Of a stretch of DNA of 64,000 bases, positions 17,086 to 25,847 are shown one piece after another. The position numbers and the translations under genes were made by a program. The DNA is taken from positions 62,001-126,000 of the forward strand of contig NZ_FNFO01000012.1 in NCBI RefSeq assembly GCF_900100765.1, in the 5' to 3' direction. This DNA is from Catalinimonas alkaloidigena (GTDB lineage: Bacteria > Bacteroidota > Bacteroidia > Cytophagales > Flexibacteraceae). Each line of letters opens with the position of its first letter. Position 1 is the stretch's first letter. The notes under the pieces are model-generated. The model was not told where the DNA came from. It searched no databases and was given only the letters and a program-made list of their open reading frames with translations.

Positions 17086-19317
17086 TCACAACCTGGCAGC
17101 CGTGATGGGCAGTTCGCGGACGCGTGTGCCGGTGGCGCGGTACACGGCGTTGGCAATGGCGGCGGCGGTGGGTCCCTGGGCGGCTTCGCCCGCGCCGAGC
17201 GGGGGCAGTTCGGGTCGGTCCAGTACGGTGACGTCCACCTTGGGGAGGTGCGGAAAGCGCAGGATGGGATACGATTCCCAGTCGCGGCTTGTGATGCGGG
17301 TCTCGTTCCAGGTGACCTGTTCCAAGGTCGTCCAGCTGGTCGACTGCACCATGCCCCCTTCCGTCTGGTTTTTCAGGCCGTCGGGGTTGATCACCTGCCC
17401 GGCATCGATGGCCCCGACCAGCCGCAGTACCCGCAAGTCGCGCTTTTCTGCATCGTAGGCCACTTCGGCCGCCACGGCAAAGTAAGCCGCCCGGTTTTTA
17501 TACTGGGCAAACGCAACGCCCCAGCCCCTGCCCTGTTCAGGGCGTTGCGCCTGCCACTGTACCTGCCGGGCCACTTCCTCGATGACGGCCCGCGCCCGTT
17601 CGTCCTGCAAATGCCGCAGCCGAAAGGCCACCGGATCGTCTCCGGCCCGCACGGCCAGTTCGTCCATGAACGATTCGAGGGCGAAGATGTTGGCGTAAGC
17701 CCCCAGGCTGCGCAATGCCGAGACGCGTAGCGGACCGACAAACTGATGGGCTTCGATGTGTACCGACGGAATCTGGTAAAAGGGCGTGGCGTTACGGTAG
17801 CCACCGCCCAGGTAACCACCTTCGTCGGGGGGAAGATGGGCATTTTCCAGGTACTGCGCGGCCAGCAGTTCGGCCGCGTTGCCGCCGGGGCGGTGGCTGT
17901 GTGCGTCGGTCCAGAGTTGCGTCTCCCAGGCGACAATCTTCCCGGTGGCGTCCAGCCCGCCACGCAGTTGCAGTACCATCGCCGAACCGTAGGGTTCCCA
18001 GCCGTGTTCGTCTTCACGCATCCACTGCACGCGCACCGGACGCCCGGGCAGCGCCAGCGCCAGGCGGGCCGCGTCGGCCGCCACGTCGTCGGCACCGTTG
18101 TGGCCGTAACAGCCCGAACCGCGCACGCCGATCACGCGGACCTGACCTTCGCGCAGTTGCAGCATTTGAGCAATGGAATCGCGCAGAGGATAGACGCCCT
18201 GCGAATGCGTCCAGACCGTCAGACGCTCGTCTTTCCATTCAGCCAACGCGCACGACGGACCGATGGAGCCGTGCAGGTGGTAAGGTCGTTCGTACGTCGC
18301 TTCCCAGCGCGTCGTGGCCCGGTCAAGCGCTTTGTCCAGATCAGGGGCGTTTTCTACGGTTTCGGAACGCGTGACGCGGTTTGGAATATCCCGAAAGAGG
18401 TGTTGTTGCTCCGGCAACGGTTCCGGTTCCTGCCAGGTGGCTTCCGCCTTTAATACCTGCCACGCCCGAATGGCCTGGTATTCGCCTTCGGCGAGAACGG
18501 CCGCAAAGTTTCCGTCCCGTACCAGTTGGAGCACACCCGGCATTGCCTTGATTTTGTCTTCCAGTAGCGACTGCAATGTGGCGCGGTAGACCGACGGACG
18601 CAGGACGCGCGCGTGTACCATGTTGGGCAAGCGCAGGTCGTGGACATAGCCCGGGGCGCCGGTTGCCATCGCCACGATTTCCGGGCGGTGCTGCGGCGTC
18701 CCGACCAGCCGATACGTCTGTGGATTTTTCAGCGGCGCCTTCCCCGAAATTTTGCCGGTAAGCTGTTCGCCAGCTAGTAGGGCTCCGTACGTCACTTCGC
18801 CTGTTCCCTGGGCGACGCGTACCGTGCCGTCGGTGACCGACAATTGCGCTACCGGAACGTTGAATCGCTGGGCGGCCCGTTCCAGAAGTTGCTGCCGTGC
18901 TTCGGCCGCCGCCTGCCGAATGGCCATGCCGCTGCTTTCGATGGAGGCACTGCCGGCCGTGTAGCGCTCGTCGGGGGTTTGTCCCGTATCGGCCATCACG
19001 ACCTCGACCCGCGCCAGGGGTACGTCTAGCTCTTCGGCCGCAATCTGACGCAAGGCAACGAGCACTCCTTGTCCGATCTCGATTTTTCCGGTCAGGACCG
19101 TAACGGAATTGTCTTCGCGCAGCCGGAGCCACGCGTTGATGTGATCGGCGTCGGCGAGCTCTTCTTGCAACGTTTCCGCCTGCTGCGTCTGATCGCCTTC
19201 GTTCGTGTGGGAGGAACAGGCACTCGCAGGAAACAGGCTGAAACCGATGGCCAGACAGCCCGACTGCCGCAGAAACGTGCGCCGGTCTACGGCAGAAAAG
19301 GGAGTAACGTGCTTCAT
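17086..19317 (-). CDS. Molybdopterin-binding large subunit of a xanthine dehydrogenase-family hydroxylase (IorB-like)
   Basis: A 743-residue protein with a twin-arginine leader (DRRTFLRQSGCLAIGFSL) and a possible lipid-attachment cysteine just after it. The family pattern is present: VTVLTGKIEIGQGVLVALRQ, substrate-channel and cofactor segments VRVIGVRGSGCYGHNGADDV, SLGAYANIFALESFMDELA, and near the C terminus GAGEAAQGP, whose Glu corresponds to the active-site base. It resembles the isoquinoline 1-oxidoreductase beta-subunit group, which pairs with a short 2Fe-2S subunit and a periplasmic cytochrome-type acceptor. The partner is encoded 13 bp upstream. The substrate (an aldehyde or N-heterocycle) is unknown. 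Confidence 0.93.
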   Translation of the reverse strand: MKHVTPFSAVDRRTFLRQSGCLAIGFSLFPASACSSHTNEGDQTQQAETLQEELADADHINAWLRLREDNSVTVLTGKIEIGQGVLVALRQIAAEELDVPLARVEVVMADTGQTPDERYTAGSASIESSGMAIRQAAAEARQQLLERAAQRFNVPVAQLSVTDGTVRVAQGTGEVTYGALLAGEQLTGKISGKAPLKNPQTYRLVGTPQHRPEIVAMATGAPGYVHDLRLPNMVHARVLRPSVYRATLQSLLEDKIKAMPGVLQLVRDGNFAAVLAEGEYQAIRAWQVLKAEATWQEPEPLPEQQHLFRDIPNRVTRSETVENAPDLDKALDRATTRWEATYERPYHLHGSIGPSCALAEWKDERLTVWTHSQGVYPLRDSIAQMLQLREGQVRVIGVRGSGCYGHNGADDVAADAARLALALPGRPVRVQWMREDEHGWEPYGSAMVLQLRGGLDATGKIVAWETQLWTDAHSHRPGGNAAELLAAQYLENAHLPPDEGGYLGGGYRNATPFYQIPSVHIEAHQFVGPLRVSALRSLGAYANIFALESFMDELAVRAGDDPVAFRLRHLQDERARAVIEEVARQVQWQAQRPEQGRGWGVAFAQYKNRAAYFAVAAEVAYDAEKRDLRVLRLVGAIDAGQVINPDGLKNQTEGGMVQSTSWTTLEQVTWNETRITSRDWESYPILRFPHLPKVDVTVLDRPELPPLGAGEAAQGPTAAAIANAVYRATGTRVRELPITAARL

Positions 19318-19330
19318 CAGAAAAAAAGAT

Positions 19331-19798
19331 TTACTGAAGGTGACGGGCCGCCCGCTGCACCGCCCGCATCATGCGCGTATGCGTACCGCAGCGGCACAAC
19401 ACCCGCGCCAGGGCCGTTTTAATTTCCTCTTCCGAGGGTGATGGCGTTGCGTCGAGGAGCGCCTGCGCCGAGATGATCATCCCGTTGAGGCAGTAGCCGC
19501 ACTGCGCCGCCTGTTCTTCCACAAAGGCCCGTTGCACTCTGTTCATGCGCTCGGCGGTGCCCAGTCCTTCCAGGGTCGTGATGCTGTGTTGCTGTGCCGC
19601 CACCACCGGCAGCACACACGAGGGCTGCGCTTTGCCGTCGAGCAGTACCATGCAAGAGCCGCACTGTTGCAGGCCACAGCCGTATTTCGGTCCGTTCAGT
19701 TGCAACTCGTTGCGTAGGAAGTAGAGGAGTGGCATTTCCGGTTCCAGTTCGGCCTCGTGCCGTTGGCCGTTGACCTGAAGTTGTATGCGTTGGGGCAT
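19331..19798 (-). CDS. 2Fe-2S subunit of the molybdenum hydroxylase (IorA-like)
   Basis: A 155-residue protein with two iron-sulfur sites. The plant-ferredoxin-type cluster uses Cys41, Cys46, Cys49 and Cys61 (YGCGLQQCGSCMVLLDG). The helical second cluster uses Cys100, Cys103, Cys135 and Cys137 (QCGYCLNGMI and LCRCGTHTRM). It carries electrons from the molybdopterin subunit, whose gene follows by 13 bp. No leader is visible, so it probably rides through the Tat system with the large subunit. No FAD subunit or maturation factor is nearby. Confidence 0.95.
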   Translation of the reverse strand: MPQRIQLQVNGQRHEAELEPEMPLLYFLRNELQLNGPKYGCGLQQCGSCMVLLDGKAQPSCVLPVVAAQQHSITTLEGLGTAERMNRVQRAFVEEQAAQCGYCLNGMIISAQALLDATPSPSEEEIKTALARVLCRCGTHTRMMRAVQRAARHLQ

Positions 19799-19978
19799 GG
19801 GATTGCCGGGTTGAGGTGAGAAGAAAAGTAGCGTTTTATTCTTAACGTGATGATGTCCTGCGAGTTATATTTCCCTTACGCCCTTCTGTTCCGAGTTGCC
19901 CCTTAAAAAGAAAAAATGGAACAATACGCAGGGGTTTGCTTAGTTTTCGGGATTCGCACCTACGCATCCACTTTTTTT

Positions 19979-20500
19979 ATGTCGCTCGAAGAAGCCATTC
20001 GCCTGCTTGCCTCCGCTACCCTGCCAACCGATTTTCCTCAACAATGGGCCGACCTGGGCTGCGGCAGCGGGCTTTTCAGTCAGGCACTGGCCTCTTTTCT
20101 TCCGTCGGGGAGCCGTATTTTCTGCGTGGACAAGGAGCGGCAAACACTGCGTTCCTCTGCCGAGGGCGAGGTGACGCTGGAGTTTCTTCAGCGGGATTTT
20201 GTGCGCCAGCCGTTGCTCTGGACCGACCTGGAAGGTGTACTGATGGCCAATTCGCTGCATTACGTTCACAACCAGGCGGCATTTCTCCGGCGTACGCAGG
20301 CGCACCTTACGCCACAGGGGCACTTTCTGTTGGTAGAATACGACACGGAGCATGCCAACCGGTGGGTGCCCTATCCCCTCTCGTTCGCCCGCCTGGAAAA
20401 GCTGGCCGATCAACTCGGCTTTGCGCAGGTGAACAAATTGGCAGAACACCCCTCGATCTACGGCCACAGTGCGATGTACGCTTGCGAGCTTATTCCCTGA
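19979..20500 (+). CDS. Class I SAM-dependent methyltransferase
   Basis: About 173 residues from ATG 19979 (MSLEEAIRLLASA). An ATG at 19916 would add 21 poorly conserved-looking residues and is less likely. Motif I WADLGCGSGLFSQALA binds AdoMet, the acidic motif II is FCVDKERQTL, and EGVLMANSLHYVHN is post-motif II. The short protein lacks an obvious extra substrate domain. The 3' end overlaps the broken CPBP gene, convergently, by 43 bp. The methyl acceptor is unknown. Confidence 0.88.
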   Translation: MSLEEAIRLLASATLPTDFPQQWADLGCGSGLFSQALASFLPSGSRIFCVDKERQTLRSSAEGEVTLEFLQRDFVRQPLLWTDLEGVLMANSLHYVHNQAAFLRRTQAHLTPQGHFLLVEYDTEHANRWVPYPLSFARLEKLADQLGFAQVNKLAEHPSIYGHSAMYACELIP

Positions 20501-21168
20501 CTCACAACTAGTTTGCCGAAGGTTTCCAGAAACGGATCGCGGTCCAGCACGGTGTAGTAAAACAAACCGCCGAGCCAGCCGTGGAAGATGCCCAGCACGT
20601 AGACGTTGCGCTCGCGCAGGTAAATCCACCCGTAAAAAAGGGCCAGCACAAACGTGCCGAGCATCAGCCACCCCGACGGATAATGCACCCCGCCAAACAG
20701 CACGGCCGTTCCCAGGATAATCCTCCAGCGAGGAAGTCGGTCGCCGTATACGTCCTGTACATTTCCGGCAACCAACCCAATGATCAAAAATTGCTGGATG
20801 GTGCCCTACAGCGGATACAGCACCAGAATGGGGAAGACATGCCACGTCAGATGCACCGTGCCCCGAACGTAACCCACGATGAAAAACGCAGCGACTGCCG
20901 CCAGGCCGAACGGCAGCACGCGCCGGAGCACCACCCCCAAATTATCGGTTCGGAAGCCCCAGTGGCGGAGGACACCAGACGTCTTTTGTCGGCGATATAA
21001 CAGGTACGCGGTCCAGGCGACGATGATGACCAACACAAACCCCAATCGCCATTGCAGGTAATCCAGAAACACAAACTTACCGAGCGCCGTCCCCAGCACC
21101 GCCCCGGTTTCGTACAGTCGCACCCGGTTGGAATTAAGGGAATGGGTCGCGTCAGGCGCTGTTCTCAT
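20458..21168 (-). pseudogene. CPBP (CAAX-protease/bacteriocin-processing)-type membrane protein interrupted by an amber codon
   Basis: Translation from ATG 21168 gives 120 residues with several transmembrane helices, ending ...FPILVLYPL, then TAG at 20808-20806. Reading continues in the same frame with GTIQQFLIIGLVAGN and runs to 20458 through FGGVHYPSGW and LGIFHGWLGG, the two histidine-bearing CPBP motifs. The stop sits where relatives commonly have Trp (pattern like FWGxxQQF), so one TGG-to-TAG change explains it. The start overlaps the esterase stop by 4 bp (ATGA), so it was an operon partner. It could be a true pseudogene, a read-through product or a sequencing error. QQ replaces the usual EE, so peptidase activity was doubtful even when intact. 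Confidence 0.82.
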
Positions 21169-22088
21169 TCACCGTCCAGGCTTTGGAGCCAGGCATAGAG
21201 CACTTCCGGCCAGGTTTGCAGGTGCCCTTTCCCGATGGCCAGCGAGAAGCCGTGCCCGCCCGTGGGGAACAGATGCATTTCGACAGGGACTTTTTTGTCT
21301 TTGAGCGCCTGGTACATCATCAGACTGTTTTCGACCGGCACGGCGCCGTCGTCGGCAGAGTGCAGGAGGAACGTCGGCGGGGTGTTGTCTTTCACCTGCA
21401 TTTCGTTCGAGTAGGTTTCAACCAGCGCCTCGTCGGGGTTGGGTCCCAGGAGGTTATCGCGCGAGCCGCCGTGCGTCAACGTTTTTTTCATGGTGATGAC
21501 CGGGTAGATCAGGATCATGAAGTCGGGGCGTGATTTCAGTTGCCCGGCAGCATCCTTCACCGGCGAGGCATTCTGATCGAAGTGCGTCCCCACGGTAGAA
21601 GCCAGGTGGCCTCCCGCCGAAAAGCCCATGATGCCGACTTTGGTGGGATCAAGGTTCCACTCCTTGGCGTGTTGCCGCGTCAGGCGGAGGGCCCGTTCTG
21701 CATCCATCAGCGGTGTTTTGTAACGCACCTCGCTGGTCTTGTCACTGGGCAGTCGGTACTTCAGCACGATGCCCGCGATGCCTTTGGCGTTCAGCCACTT
21801 GGCAATGTCGGTACCTTCCCAGTCGTAGGCCAGTCCGGCGTAGCCGCCGCCGGGACAGATCACCACAGCGCGCCCGGTCGCACTTTGTTTGGTAGGCAGG
21901 TAGACGGCGATGTTTGGCTCCTGCACCTGAGTCACCCAGGCGATGCCCGATTTCTCGACCTTTTCGGTTTCGTTCGATTTTTTAGCGTTGGGAATGGCGC
22001 CCGTCCACAGCGGGAGTGTCAGGTCTTGGCTCATCAGGTGCGAAGTAGTCAATAGCAAACCAAAAAGTAGGGAAAAGTAGCGTTTCAT
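21165..22088 (-). CDS. Secreted alpha/beta-hydrolase esterase (acetyl-xylan-esterase-like)
   Basis: A 307-residue protein starting at ATG 22088 with signal peptide MKRYFSLLFGLLLTTSHLMS. The alpha/beta-hydrolase elements are the oxyanion region VICPGGGYAGLAYDWEG, nucleophile serine in GIMGFSAGGHLAST, aspartate in LLHSADDGAVP and histidine in FPTGGHGFSLAI. This BD-FAE/esterase-lipase subgroup often de-esterifies plant glycans (acetyl or feruloyl groups), which would suit the arabinan and pectin genes, but it sits about 12 kb away. The stop overlaps the start of the broken CPBP gene. Confidence 0.9.
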   Translation of the reverse strand: MKRYFSLLFGLLLTTSHLMSQDLTLPLWTGAIPNAKKSNETEKVEKSGIAWVTQVQEPNIAVYLPTKQSATGRAVVICPGGGYAGLAYDWEGTDIAKWLNAKGIAGIVLKYRLPSDKTSEVRYKTPLMDAERALRLTRQHAKEWNLDPTKVGIMGFSAGGHLASTVGTHFDQNASPVKDAAGQLKSRPDFMILIYPVITMKKTLTHGGSRDNLLGPNPDEALVETYSNEMQVKDNTPPTFLLHSADDGAVPVENSLMMYQALKDKKVPVEMHLFPTGGHGFSLAIGKGHLQTWPEVLYAWLQSLDGE

Positions 22089-22405
22089 TCGGTATACGGC
22101 ATGAGGTGGGTTAAAACGCCTTGGGTCAGGCGCGGGCCAAAGTACAGAGATTCTCGTAGTTCTGCCACCTCCTGCCCAATTGCGACACAATCGACCTGAA
22201 TCTCACCTCCTAACCGAACGCTTTTTCTGAGCCCATCGCACTGAATTTCAGGCAGTCGCACGAGGATACGGTGGGGCACGCAACCGCTGATATTGCCACG
22301 AAACACCCTTTTTCCTAACTTGCCTGCTGGCAAGCGCAGGCCCTCCAAGCTCCTCTTTCCTGCACTTCCGGAATGGATTATCTACCTAATCATTACCTCC
22401 CTCCC
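22089..22405. other. Intergenic region, no gene recognised
   Basis: This 317-bp divergent gap separates the esterase (minus) from the duplicated-domain protein (plus). A short minus-strand open frame here lacks any recognisable domain. It should carry both promoters, but no convincing box pair was found. Confidence 0.5.
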
Positions 22406-23692
22406 ATGAAAAAAGTACCTCAATTTCTCGCGATGTGCGTCGTGATGCTGTTCCTTGTTCCGTCGACGACCCACGCACAACTCGGCACCCTGAAACGCCG
22501 ACTCGAAAAAAAAATCGTCGACAAAATGCTGGGCGAAGACGAATCCGACACAAATGCGCCCGCCGAATCGTCCGAAAACACCTCCACGACCAAAGGGAAA
22601 AAGTTGACGCCCCCGAGCGTTACCGATAACCTGAGCAACGCCCTGACCGCCCTGGAAGCCAGCCAGTACGCCAATGCGCGCTACGACATCAAAGAAGCGA
22701 CCCGCGGCGTCGAGCTGGAAATCGGCTATCAGATTCTGGAAGCTATGCCCACGCAGGTCAGCGGCCTGGCCTACGAAGCGGACGAAGACGGCGTGGTCAG
22801 CACGGGCATTGGCTTCGTGGGGTTGGTCATCAGCCGCACGTACCAGAAGGGCAGCCGGCAAATCACCGCGACCGTGGGAAACAATTCGGCGCTGGGTGCC
22901 TACGGCATGATGCTGAGCGGAAACTACGCCACCAACGACGACAACCAGAAATCGGTCACGGTGCAGGGCAACCGCGGCACGCTGTTTTTCGACGGCGGCA
23001 ACGAGTACCGGCTGGGCATTCCGTTTGCCCAGTCGTCGGCCTTTGTGCTGGAATGCGACGGTTTCGGCGACGAGGCCGAAGTGATGGCGGCGATGGAAGC
23101 GTTTCAGCTAAGCACGTTCGAAGCGCTTCTGATGGACAAAACCAGCAACGCCACGGCCAACCAGGATGCCAACCGTTACCTGAAAACGGCGCAGACGGAG
23201 TACAACGGCAAGAAGCTGGACAACACCCGCGTGGCCCTGCAACAGGCGCTGGCGGAAGTCGACAAAATCATCGGTCAGCAGATTCTGGAAATGCTGCCCG
23301 CTGCGCTGGGCGATCTGCAGGCCGTCACGACGCAGGACTCCCACACCTCGGCCGGTTTTACGGGCATCTACATTCAACGCATCTACGAATCGGCCGACAA
23401 ATCGGAACGCATCGAAGTGAACCTGATGAACGACTCGCCCCTTCTGGCGGGTGTAACCACCTTCCTGGCCAGTCCGCTGATCGCAGTGGCCGCCGGAAAC
23501 AAGGTGATTAAAGTCGATGGCTACAAAGGCATGTACGAAAAAGAAGAGGGCTCCGACCCGCTCGCCATCAACATCAGCATTCCGTCCAACCAAACGCTGC
23601 TGACGCTCAACTTCACGAAGGTTTCGGAGACGAACGCCAACACCTACGCGCAGCAGATTCCCGTGGGCGACATTTTCGCGCTGATCAAGTAA
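22406..23692 (+). CDS. Secreted protein with internally duplicated domain, function unknown
   Basis: A 428-residue protein starting at ATG 22406 with signal peptide MKKVPQFLAM...STTHAQ. A charged, Ser/Thr-rich linker (about 30-75) precedes two similar halves. Residues about 80-225 contain LEIGYQILEAMPTQVSGLAY and TGIGFVGLVISRTYQKGS; residues about 255-428 contain KIIGQQILEMLPAALGDLQA and AGFTGIYIQRIYESADKS. The matched order shows an ancient tandem duplication of a domain of roughly 150 residues. The organisation suggests a periplasmic or surface protein. I do not recognise the family. Confidence 0.8.
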   Translation: MKKVPQFLAMCVVMLFLVPSTTHAQLGTLKRRLEKKIVDKMLGEDESDTNAPAESSENTSTTKGKKLTPPSVTDNLSNALTALEASQYANARYDIKEATRGVELEIGYQILEAMPTQVSGLAYEADEDGVVSTGIGFVGLVISRTYQKGSRQITATVGNNSALGAYGMMLSGNYATNDDNQKSVTVQGNRGTLFFDGGNEYRLGIPFAQSSAFVLECDGFGDEAEVMAAMEAFQLSTFEALLMDKTSNATANQDANRYLKTAQTEYNGKKLDNTRVALQQALAEVDKIIGQQILEMLPAALGDLQAVTTQDSHTSAGFTGIYIQRIYESADKSERIEVNLMNDSPLLAGVTTFLASPLIAVAAGNKVIKVDGYKGMYEKEEGSDPLAINISIPSNQTLLTLNFTKVSETNANTYAQQIPVGDIFALIK

Positions 23693-23722
23693 TTGCCCCA
23701 CAAAGAGACCGCCTTCTTCGGT

Positions 23723-24583
23723 TTATGCCGGGGTCAGCTCGTCGAGGCTGTGCAAAATCCGCTTGCCCCGCTCCTGCCCGATGCGGACCATTTCGTCGGC
23801 TCCACCCGAAGGCCCGCCGATGCGCAAAATGGCGTCGCACTTATCGATGAGCCGGATGGCCACCGGATGAAACAACTCGTTCCAGATGGCATCGCCCATG
23901 GCGGTGGAACCCGCCGTCTTGATCAGCGGCAGCGCGAACCACTCGCCCAGCACGGGCAGGTGGCCCATCCGGTAGAGGGCCAGGGCGGTCTCTTCCATGT
24001 GGTGTACATTTTTTTCGATGAGGGTCGGGTCATCGTTCGTACCGGAGCGGTATGGCCCGGCCACCAGGATCATCAAAGGGATAATAGCGTTCGCCATAAG
24101 GGTAGGGATTTGCGAAAGGATTGGTTTTCCGGGGGAGCGCCTGTGCGTTTGCCACGCCTCAAACGTCATCTCAAACTTAAGTTCGTGCGCGCCATGTCTG
24201 CCTACGTCGTGCCACCCCTGCCGACGGTAAAATGCCTCTGCACGCGTCCCCGGAGCGGTACTTAGCCAAAGCGGCACCGTAGTGTGCCGAAAGTACCAGT
24301 CGAGCATCTGGTGGTGTAGATGCTTGCCAATGCCCTGCCCTGCGTACGCGGGCCGGACAAACAAAGCCCAGACGTTGTGCGCTTGTAGGTCGACTACAGC
24401 AAAACCCACGATCCGCCCATCTGCTTCGCAAACCCACCCCCTACCACGCATCCACAGGTAGGCTTCGTAGTCCTGATCCGTGATCCGGGCCGGATTCGAC
24501 AGCACATTTTCGTTGACCGAACAACGTACCTCGTGGAGTTGTGGCAGGTCGGCCCGATGGGCTTCACGGAAGAGTTGTTGCAT
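23723..24583 (-). CDS. GNAT acetyltransferase fused to DUF4406 domain
   Basis: About 286 residues from ATG 24583 (an ATG at 24595 adds four). Numbered from 24595, residues 5-145 are a GNAT N-acetyltransferase with the acetyl-CoA loop RPAYAGQGIGKHLHHQM and terminal HELKFEM. Residues 170-285 are a DUF4406/nucleoside 2-deoxyribosyltransferase-like Rossmann domain (LMILVAGPYRSGTND, CDAILRIGGPSGGADEMV). The linker HRRSPGKPILSQIPT is followed by a Met167 that looks like an original start (ATG at 24097), so the protein may be a recent fusion of adjacent genes. The substrates are unknown. Confidence 0.82.
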   Translation of the reverse strand: MQQLFREAHRADLPQLHEVRCSVNENVLSNPARITDQDYEAYLWMRGRGWVCEADGRIVGFAVVDLQAHNVWALFVRPAYAGQGIGKHLHHQMLDWYFRHTTVPLWLSTAPGTRAEAFYRRQGWHDVGRHGAHELKFEMTFEAWQTHRRSPGKPILSQIPTLMANAIIPLMILVAGPYRSGTNDDPTLIEKNVHHMEETALALYRMGHLPVLGEWFALPLIKTAGSTAMGDAIWNELFHPVAIRLIDKCDAILRIGGPSGGADEMVRIGQERGKRILHSLDELTPA

Positions 24584-24844
24584 ACAAGCACGCACTACTA
24601 TAAACGACCCAGGCCCTCAGGAGCGACAGCGCTTGGTTGTCGTTTCGAGCGGACAAGGTACGATAGATTGGGTAAAAAGCGAACGGATGAGTTAGGGCAA
24701 CATGAGTCTTGTGTATCGCTCGTACAACGGAAAACAGCCGATGTTCCTTTACCAGGAGCTACACGTTCGTTGTGCGTAGGTCATCGTAACGGAGCTCATG
24801 ATTGGTCTTACGATTATCTTCGTTTGATTTTCTTATTTTGCAGA

Positions 24845-25723
24845 ATGAAAAACAAAATGGCACGCTCGGTTTCTGACTTCAACAACGAACTGAAGTTAAA
24901 AGGCTTTAAAGTCTTCCAGATTGAATCGGACGGGAACGCGACGCGCACCTACAGCCGGAAGGATTTTTACAAAATCTGCCTGACGACGGGGAAGAGTAGC
25001 ATCCACTACGCCGACCGGAGTTTCGAGATGGACGGCACCATTCTGTTTTTCGGCAACCCCCACATTCCCTACTCCTGGGAAACGCTTTCGACTACCTACA
25101 AGGGGTACACGTGCCTTTTCTCCGAAGATTTTCTGAAACAGGCAGAGCGCTCCGAGAGCCTGCAACAGTCGCCGCTGTTCAAGTTGGGTGGGACGCCCGT
25201 GCTACACATCACCGAGCAGCAGCGCCTGTTTCTCAACGGCATTTTCGAGAAGATGATCGAGGAACAGCAGTCGGATTATTCGTTTAAGGACGACCTGATC
25301 CGCAATTACATCCACCTGATTCTCCACGAGGCGATGAAAATGGAGCCCTCCGAACACTACGACCAGCACAAGAACGCCGCCTCCCGCCTGACGGCCGTGT
25401 TCCTGGAGCTGCTGGAGCGGCAGTTTCCCATCGAAAGTGCCGACCAACCGCTGCAACTGCGCTCGGCCCAGGACTATGCCCAACACCTGGCGGTACACGT
25501 CAATACCCTCAACCGGGCCGTAAAGGAGGTGACCGGCAAGCCCACTACCGCCCACATCACCGAACGCATGGCCAGCGAGGCCAAGGCCCTCCTGCAACAC
25601 ACCGACTGGAACGTGGCGGACATTGCCTACGCCCTCGGTTTCGAGTACACGACCTACTTCAACAACTTTTTCAAACGCCTGACCGGCACCACACCCACCG
25701 CCCTGCGCATCCAACACGTTTGA
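24845..25723 (+). CDS. AraC-family transcriptional regulator
   Basis: A 292-residue protein starting at ATG 24845; the frame is open far upstream but that part has no protein-like features. The N-terminal cupin-type sensor (FYKICLTTGKSSIHYADRSF) is joined by a helical linker to a C-terminal double helix-turn-helix (AQHLAVHVNTLNRAVKEVTG and VADIAYALGFEYTTYFNNFF). It heads the run of acetyltransferase, cyclophilin-like, cupin, dehydrogenase and reductase genes on the same strand, and is the probable activator of that set. AraC regulators with this architecture often sense small organic stressors; the ligand is not known here. Confidence 0.93.
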   Translation: MKNKMARSVSDFNNELKLKGFKVFQIESDGNATRTYSRKDFYKICLTTGKSSIHYADRSFEMDGTILFFGNPHIPYSWETLSTTYKGYTCLFSEDFLKQAERSESLQQSPLFKLGGTPVLHITEQQRLFLNGIFEKMIEEQQSDYSFKDDLIRNYIHLILHEAMKMEPSEHYDQHKNAASRLTAVFLELLERQFPIESADQPLQLRSAQDYAQHLAVHVNTLNRAVKEVTGKPTTAHITERMASEAKALLQHTDWNVADIAYALGFEYTTYFNNFFKRLTGTTPTALRIQHV

Positions 25724-25847
25724 AATTCTTATCCATTGATTTGAATTTCTTTACCCCTCGCACGGTCTGAACGAGCACCTTTGTGGAGAAGCCTGCGTAC
25801 CGATAAGGCACCGGGTATTTCTATCATGTGACGAACACCAGACCTGT

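Noticed and set aside
20458-20787. A separate small membrane protein starting at TTG 20787
   Set aside because: It is in frame with the upstream half, separated only by an amber codon, and lacks its own start context. It is the C-terminal half of one gene.
22085-22348. A small minus-strand gene upstream of the esterase
   Set aside because: It has no domain, no leader and overlaps the esterase's start; probably chance.
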